Assembly: GCA_013140785.1 (NCBI GenBank)
Contig: JABFRZ010000608.1
Location: 1-11,646, forward strand
Direction of reading: 5' to 3'
DNA from: Planctomycetota bacterium
Lineage (GTDB): Bacteria > Planctomycetota > UBA1135 > GCA-002686595
Length of the DNA: 11,646 nt
Translations under genes and position numbers: made by a program
Part shown: in pieces, positions 6,484 to 11,646 of the stretch
How the letters are laid out: each line of letters starts with the position of its first letter
Numbering within the stretch: the stretch's first letter is position 1
The notes under the pieces: model-generated
Database searches by the model: none
Told to the model about the DNA's origin: nothing
The model's input: only the letters and a program-made list of their open reading frames with translations

Positions 6484-9400
6484 ATGAGATTCTGGCGCAC
6501 GTTTGGGATCGACAGCTCGGCGCTCCTGCACAGCGTCGCGGCCGGTGTGGCGATCTTCCTCGGAGGCTGTAGTTCCGGAGGGGGTGGAGGCGGATCGACC
6601 ATTGGGATCCCTGGGCAGGAGCTGGTCAAGCCCGGCGGTGGAACCTATTTCGTCGATCAGAACTCCGCCGGCCGGGCTTCGCGCCTGCACCTCGCGGAGG
6701 TTTTCTGGGCGCGCTTGGTGGACATCCACGACGTCGATTCTTTTCGCCGCGTGAATCCTCAGCCGCGCTTCCGCGACTTCACGATCAGCGAGAGTGTGCA
6801 GTCCGACGGGAACAACTACGTGCTCGACACCAACCCGATCACGCAGCGAACCCGGCTCGTCGTCCTGCGCGAGTACGGCGCGCCGGACACCGGCTTCGGA
6901 ACCTTCGACAGCTTGCTGCGCTCGGCCGCGAACGGGCTGCCGCCGGTTCAGCCCAAGCACGACGACGGCTCGACGGGCGACCAGTACTCCCTCGTTGCGC
7001 GCAACGGGACTCTGGTTCTGCGCTTCGACGACCTGCTTGACGACGACCTGGACGCCCTGACGGACTTGCCCGAGACGGTCAAGCTGCTCGCGGGCTACCC
7101 GCCCGTGACGCCATTTCCTTCACGCATAATCTTCGATCCGAACCACGGTGGCGTCGTGGGCGACCAGTTCCACTCTACGCGGGTCCTGATCGACCTGACC
7201 ATATCAGAGGCCGAGCGAGCAGACATGGTGGTTTCGGCGCCGATCAGCACGGTCGGCCTCCCTGCGAGCTTGACCACGACGACCAACCCCAATGTCGCGG
7301 TTCGCATTCCCTCCCGCGTCGATTTCGGTTCGGGCCAGTTCGAGCTCCTGCGCGGCCTGTCGGGATCGCCGCTGGCGCCCCTCGAGAACGGCCCCGTGGA
7401 TCGCCTGGCGCCAACGCGCCCGATCGTCCGGGCCATGCGCGCGGGCAATTCCAGCGACCAGAACAATGGCTTCCTGCTCGATCTCAACCCGCCTCGCATC
7501 GTCAGCGGCTGGGCGCTGACCGTCGATTCGGCGCTGGCCGATCTGCAGGGCCAGCCGGGCGTCGACTACCTCTTGGATCTGACCTTCACGACGGTTTGTC
7601 GCGGTGCCCCCGTTCCCGGGGATGTGATCTCGGTCGGCGGTATCTTCTTGGAGGTCACGGAGCAGAACGCCGATCCGGACCTGGACGGCCGCGTCCAAGA
7701 TGTCCGGGCGCGAAGCCTCTCGGACCAGCCCCTCGGCTCGGGCACCAACCTTCTCGGCAATGCCCTCTTCCAGTCGACCTTCGAACTCGCGGACCCGGCC
7801 CCAAGGGGCTGCTGGGTGACCTTCTCTCCCCAGCCGACGACACTCCCCGCGACCGGTGTCTCCCCTGAAGCCGAGATTCTCGTGCGCTTCAGCGAGCCGA
7901 TGGATCCGTCATCGATCTCGCCCTTCGACAACTTCTACTTGGTGACGGCCGATTCCAACACACCGGTCAACTCCGGCAACCTTGTCGTTGGCCGGCACCG
8001 GCCGTCCGACGACCTGAAGGAGTTTTCTTTCGATCCGACCCTGTCAATTTCGCACCAGCAGGGCACGGCCGAGGGCTATCACGTGCGCATCGACGGGCCG
8101 ACCGACCTGGCTGGCAACGCCTTGGCTGAGGTCCTCCCGCCGATCAACTTCCTGATGGCCCCGGAACAGCCGACAGTGCGGACCGGTGGCCTGGTGATGC
8201 GCTTCAACGATACGGATGAGATTCCGCCAATCGGGCTGCCCGACCTGCGCGGCCAGTTTTTCTTCGACTTCGACGCCGGACTGATCCGCCCCCGTCCGGT
8301 GGCTTTCACTTCCTACCCAGCCGACCGCACCAATCCCGTGCCGTCGATCATGATTCCCTTCGCACGGGGGGTGGCAACCCCGCTGAGTCCGCTCGGAAGC
8401 AAGCTGCACGCCGTGTGGCGGTACTGCGACCTCGGCTGGCAGGTTCTCGACGAGACCAAGTACAACCTCGACGTGTTCGGTCTCTCCTGGGCGCCGATCG
8501 GGGGGACGGTGGTCAACGATTTCTACGACAACTTCGAGATCCGGCTGTCGCACTCGGCCAAGCTACCGGACGAGGCGATCGATAATAATCTCCTGCCCAG
8601 GTGGGACTTCTCGGGTTTGGTCCCGAAGGGGCGCGACTTCGACGAGAACATCCTTGTGGATCCGCTTTCACCTCAGAAGTTGGTGCATTCCCGCAACCTT
8701 GGGTACCAGATCAACTCGGCCAACTTGTTCCTATCCAGCTCGGGGCGCAACATGTTGCCCTACCCGCTCAACCGTGGGCCTGGAGCGTCAGCCACTTACG
8801 TTTGGCGGGACACTGCGGTTCTGGCAAAGGGTGCGCCCAATGGTATCGGGATTCCGCTCGACATCGAGGAGGGCGTGCCGCTGTTTCTCGAGGACAAGGC
8901 GGGCATTGTGGCGCGCCCAGGCCAGGTTCCTTCGTTCGGTCTACCGCTCCTGATCGAGTACCGCGTCTTCCCATCGAACCAGGGCATCGGTCTCAACTCT
9001 TTGGACATCTCGCTGGCCATCAACTCGTCTCCACTGCCTTCGTTTCGCAGCTTCTCTACGGGGGGCTTCGATGTCACTGGCCAGGCCGTGCGGATCAATC
9101 CCGACGAGCAGGTTCAGCCCCTCGGCGGCTACAACCCTCTCAGCACGCCGGTGCCGGGTGCACGTACCCCGCGCGGCGACGACAACGCCTTCTACGTCGG
9201 CCAGCTCGACGTGGTGACCCGTATCGCCCGGGTGCACACCGTTTGGCTTGACACGGATCAGGCGAGCCCAGACCTGGTCGACCCGATCCTCCTTCCGGAC
9301 CGAGGTGACCAGCCTTCCAATACGGAGGTTATCGTCGAGTTTCGGGGGGCTGGCGGGTTCACTCTGTCGGACCTGGACGCGGATCTGGGAAGCGTGGTGG

Positions 9401-9678
9401 ACGAGAGTGAATTTCCCTTCAACGCCCAGCGGCTGAACGCCTATGGCGACATCTTCGCCATCTTCCAGGTTGGCGCCCAGGTTGGCACCCATGCCGTCCT
9501 GGGCAGCACCAGTTTCCCCGGTTCGGTCCAATTCACCAACGGGACCTCGACCTGGTCCTCAGACATCGACTCCATCGATGGTTCTCGGTTCGTGCAGATG
9601 CGCTTCACGTTCGTCAGCAACATCGAAACGGGCTTGAGCCCCGAGCTGTCTGCCGCAGGCGTTGCTTATTCCGAGTAG
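6484..9678 (+). CDS. Giant Ig-like (Big_5) surface lipoprotein, paralog B
   Basis: From ATG 6484 the protein is 1,064 aa with a standard lipoprotein signal: MRFWR, a hydrophobic core and lipobox L-G-G-C with Cys29, followed by Gly/Ser. An in-frame ATG at 6364 (MKKSS) would add 40 residues before the same core. I prefer 6484 because the signal peptide then has normal length and the extra codons have weaker GC bias (26 of 40 end in G or C by hand count). Segments match paralog A in order: KPGGGTYFVD at 49-58, a beta module at 177 (LVLRFDDLLDD), Big_5 at about 444-560 with RFSEPMDP and DLAGNAL, a second RFND module at about 570, WRYCDLGW at 645-652 and a C-terminal beta segment ending SPELSAAGVAY. 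No catalytic motif is seen. It differs from A by a longer, Asp-rich insertion near 955-1030 and by lacking A's Pro-rich stretch and C-run. Role inferred: cell-surface structural or adhesive lipoprotein. Confidence 0.88.
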   Translation: MRFWRTFGIDSSALLHSVAAGVAIFLGGCSSGGGGGGSTIGIPGQELVKPGGGTYFVDQNSAGRASRLHLAEVFWARLVDIHDVDSFRRVNPQPRFRDFTISESVQSDGNNYVLDTNPITQRTRLVVLREYGAPDTGFGTFDSLLRSAANGLPPVQPKHDDGSTGDQYSLVARNGTLVLRFDDLLDDDLDALTDLPETVKLLAGYPPVTPFPSRIIFDPNHGGVVGDQFHSTRVLIDLTISEAERADMVVSAPISTVGLPASLTTTTNPNVAVRIPSRVDFGSGQFELLRGLSGSPLAPLENGPVDRLAPTRPIVRAMRAGNSSDQNNGFLLDLNPPRIVSGWALTVDSALADLQGQPGVDYLLDLTFTTVCRGAPVPGDVISVGGIFLEVTEQNADPDLDGRVQDVRARSLSDQPLGSGTNLLGNALFQSTFELADPAPRGCWVTFSPQPTTLPATGVSPEAEILVRFSEPMDPSSISPFDNFYLVTADSNTPVNSGNLVVGRHRPSDDLKEFSFDPTLSISHQQGTAEGYHVRIDGPTDLAGNALAEVLPPINFLMAPEQPTVRTGGLVMRFNDTDEIPPIGLPDLRGQFFFDFDAGLIRPRPVAFTSYPADRTNPVPSIMIPFARGVATPLSPLGSKLHAVWRYCDLGWQVLDETKYNLDVFGLSWAPIGGTVVNDFYDNFEIRLSHSAKLPDEAIDNNLLPRWDFSGLVPKGRDFDENILVDPLSPQKLVHSRNLGYQINSANLFLSSSGRNMLPYPLNRGPGASATYVWRDTAVLAKGAPNGIGIPLDIEEGVPLFLEDKAGIVARPGQVPSFGLPLLIEYRVFPSNQGIGLNSLDISLAINSSPLPSFRSFSTGGFDVTGQAVRINPDEQVQPLGGYNPLSTPVPGARTPRGDDNAFYVGQLDVVTRIARVHTVWLDTDQASPDLVDPILLPDRGDQPSNTEVIVEFRGAGGFTLSDLDADLGSVVDESEFPFNAQRLNAYGDIFAIFQVGAQVGTHAVLGSTSFPGSVQFTNGTSTWSSDIDSIDGSRFVQMRFTFVSNIETGLSPELSAAGVAYSE

Positions 9679-9700
9679 CGTTCAGATCTAGGTTCTCTCT

Positions 9701-9708
9701 CCCCCCCC
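9701..9708 (+). repeat. C8 tract just upstream of the third lipoprotein gene
   Basis: Eight C bases end 7 nt before ATG 9716, where a ribosome binding site would normally be; no purine-rich Shine-Dalgarno is present. Length changes here would alter leader spacing. The 37-nt gap to paralog B has no terminator, so this gene is probably co-transcribed with it. Confidence 0.7.
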
Positions 9709-9715
9709 TCAACTC

Positions 9716-11646
9716 ATGCGCCACCGTTCGGTCTGCCGCTCCTTTCTTCTCGCGCTCGGTCTGTTCACCGCAGCCTGCTCCAGCGGCACCGGTGAGGAAG
9801 GTGACGACGGCTTTCAGCTCACGCGCATCTCGCTGCTCGAAGGATCGGTCTGGAAGGTCAACCAGGAGATCGTGTTCACATTCAGCGAGCCAGTGGACTT
9901 CAGCTCGGTCAGTCTGAACACGATCAGCATCCAGACCACCCTGGGGACTCCGGCAACGGGCTCGTTCTTCTTGCGCGGCGTCGACCGGGTCGTGTTCCAA
10001 CCGAGCTGCCCGAGGAATGACCTCCTGACTGATTCGGGATTGATTGCCGGAGGAGTGCCCTACGTGATCCGCGTAGCAGGACGCTCGAGCGGGGCGGCAA
10101 ACACCATCCGCTCGACCTCGGGAGCGGACCTCCAGGTCACGCAGACGCGCAACTTCACCACCGATGCGGTGAACTCAGCTTTCCTCGACACCGAACCGGG
10201 TGGCCCACTTGCCATCGTGCGTGCTCAGGGCACCAGCGGCCCCACGACCTATCTCGAGCTCGGCGGAGATCCGGACGACCGTGTGTACTTCGAGCGGGAC
10301 GCGAACCAGAACCTCGTGTTCTCGGTGGATGGGATTCTGGTGCAGCAGTTCCTCGTTCCTCTCAATCTCTACGGCGATCCCGCCACGCGCGTCGCCGTGG
10401 TGATCCAGTTCGACCAGTCGATCAGCCCCTCTTCGGGCAACGTGTCATCCGACGTCATGCGTCTGGAGTTCTTCGACAACACCGCGGTCTGGCGCCCGCT
10501 CGAGACTCGCGTGACTCTGGTGGCAAACTGCACGGATACCGGCGCACGCGTCCGACTCGACCCGGTCGGCATCCTGCCGCAGGGCAGCCAGATCCGCGCC
10601 GTGGTGCAGGGGGGGATCGCCGACATCGTGGGGGAAACAACAGGACCTGCGGACACGAGCTTCGCCGTCGTGGATACCCAGCTGGTGGACTTCACCAGCC
10701 TCACTCCTTCCGACGACCTGAGCGACCAGTTCGCCGAGTCTTTCGACTTCGGCAGCGGCTCCACCCTCACCTTCCGTGACAGCGCGTTGCTATCCGCTTC
10801 TCCTGACGCTTCCTGGGGCAACGGACTGCTCACTGCAGCCTTCCGCTTCGAGGGTTCGGGCGGTCCGGGCGGCACCTTCGACTGGCTGGTCGAAGATGGG
10901 GACCGCATCGTTCTGGACACAGACCAAGGGTTCATCCTCGGCGCCGACGGGGTCACGGTTCAGGTCGTGGACGATGGTCGCATCGACGTGCGCAACATGA
11001 CGATCGAAGCCGGGGGCGAGGTGATCGTCCAGGGCACGCAGCCGCTGCGGGTAGACGCTACGGGTGACGTGATCATCCGCGGTCTCTTGGACCTTTCGGG
11101 GGCCAATGCCTCAGACGTGATCGTGCCCAATAGGGGCGGCGAGGTGGAGCTTGGCGGCGCGGGCGGACCTGGGGGCGGCAGAGGAGGAAACGCCAACGAA
11201 GTAAGGACCAATTCAACCGCGCGTGGCGGTGTTGGGCAGGGGCCGGGCAGCAACACGAACCCGGGCGGCGGTGGAGGGGAGAGCGGCTTTCAGGTGCCTA
11301 CCCACCTCAATCTCAAGGAGGCGCGGCGGCCCGGCGGTGGTGCGGGCGGCAGGTTTGCCGCGAACGGAGGGGCTAACGGAGGCCCGGGTGCCGCCGTGGC
11401 CAATAGCGCGGTGACGGGGCAACCACGTCCCAACGGAGGCACGGTTGCTAGCGGTCCGTTCGTTGACGGGGGCCCCGGTGCTGCCCTCAACAACTTCTTC
11501 GGAACGAAAGCCGTGGCCACGGCCGGGAACGTAACCAGCCTGATCCGCGGCGAGCTTCCCAGTCTGTGGGGCGGCTACGGCGGCGGCGGCGGCGGCAACG
11601 CCAATCCGGCCGACAAGTTCCCGACTCCCAACTGGACCACTTCCAG
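9716..11646 (+). CDS. Ig-like lipoprotein with beta-solenoid rungs and Gly-rich region (3' end outside window)
   Basis: ATG 9716 opens a frame with no stop to the window edge: 643 codons plus 2 nt. The N-terminus is a lipoprotein signal, MRHRS then LLALGLFTAA and Cys21, followed by SSGTGEEGDDG. Residues about 34-150 look like a Big_5 domain (IVFTFSEPVDFSSVSLNTI, then a strand-rich end). About 216-320 is a second Ig-like unit (VVIQFDQSISP). Residues 422-462 alternate short hydrophobic strands and Gly turns (IEAGGEVIVQG, VIIRGLLDLSG), as in right-handed beta-solenoids. From 474 to 627 the chain is rich in Gly, Asn, Ala and Pro, with a twice-used GGPGAA motif at 555-560 and 585-590 and a run of six Gly at 622-627. 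The 37-nt distance from paralog B suggests a shared transcript. Likely a surface-anchored fibrous or adhesive protein; no named family is recognised. Confidence 0.85.
   Translation, partial: MRHRSVCRSFLLALGLFTAACSSGTGEEGDDGFQLTRISLLEGSVWKVNQEIVFTFSEPVDFSSVSLNTISIQTTLGTPATGSFFLRGVDRVVFQPSCPRNDLLTDSGLIAGGVPYVIRVAGRSSGAANTIRSTSGADLQVTQTRNFTTDAVNSAFLDTEPGGPLAIVRAQGTSGPTTYLELGGDPDDRVYFERDANQNLVFSVDGILVQQFLVPLNLYGDPATRVAVVIQFDQSISPSSGNVSSDVMRLEFFDNTAVWRPLETRVTLVANCTDTGARVRLDPVGILPQGSQIRAVVQGGIADIVGETTGPADTSFAVVDTQLVDFTSLTPSDDLSDQFAESFDFGSGSTLTFRDSALLSASPDASWGNGLLTAAFRFEGSGGPGGTFDWLVEDGDRIVLDTDQGFILGADGVTVQVVDDGRIDVRNMTIEAGGEVIVQGTQPLRVDATGDVIIRGLLDLSGANASDVIVPNRGGEVELGGAGGPGGGRGGNANEVRTNSTARGGVGQGPGSNTNPGGGGGESGFQVPTHLNLKEARRPGGGAGGRFAANGGANGGPGAAVANSAVTGQPRPNGGTVASGPFVDGGPGAALNNFFGTKAVATAGNVTSLIRGELPSLWGGYGGGGGGNANPADKFPTPNWTTS
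11135..11596 (+). repeat. Gly/Asn-rich low-complexity coding region
   Basis: This part of the third lipoprotein encodes irregular GG-containing segments with Asn, Ala and Pro, and ends in six GGC codons in a row (11579-11596). The repeats are too irregular for a fixed period, but the GGPGAA hexapeptide occurs twice, 30 residues apart. Such Gly-rich tracts occur in surface fibres and adhesins. The GGC run is itself a microsatellite that could vary in length without breaking the frame. Confidence 0.7.

Noticed and set aside
1..11646. tRNA, rRNA, CRISPR array, insertion sequence or phage genes
   Set aside because: I looked for cloverleaf-like arms, regularly spaced direct repeats, transposase motifs and terminal inverted repeats and saw none.

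Overview
The window is GC-rich double-stranded bacterial DNA with every convincing gene on the + strand. Shine-Dalgarno sequences are weak or absent, and there are several long Ig-like lipoproteins of a kind common in environmental Planctomycetota and, to a lesser degree, Myxococcota. I favour a planctomycete-like organism. This rests on protein style and base composition only; there is no rRNA or other marker here.

Left part (1-2691) is housekeeping. It holds the last 61 codons of a gene that looks like type III pantothenate kinase. A shortened MnmE/TrmE-family GTPase overlaps it by 4 nt. After an 88-nt gap with a candidate promoter and GC-rich hairpins comes an aspartate carbamoyltransferase (pyrB) of 442 aa. 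The pyrB product is unusual. Its catalytic chain carries a C-terminal zinc-knuckle segment like that of the E. coli regulatory chain PyrI, but there is no room for PyrI's nucleotide-binding domain. A further tail resembles the metal-binding domain of Ada with its cysteines lost.

A 250-nt gap (2692-2941) holds a long two-tier inverted repeat that may end pyrB transcription, then a candidate promoter. The right part (2942-11646) is a surface or envelope block. It has two tandem paralogous giant lipoproteins (1,035 and about 1,064 aa) that share a whole-length architecture with an SbsA-type (Big_5) Ig domain in the middle. A third lipoprotein gene follows after 37 nt. It has Big_5-like domains, predicted beta-solenoid rungs and a Gly/Asn-rich region, and it runs off the window's right edge with no stop.

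The three lipoproteins probably work together at the cell surface as matrix, adhesion or wall components; no enzymatic motif was seen. The paralogs share a short upstream element (GTTTGTATC). The first paralog has a run of ten C bases in its coding sequence, and the third gene has a run of eight C just before its start; either could be a slippage site. I saw no tRNA, rRNA, CRISPR, insertion sequence or phage gene.
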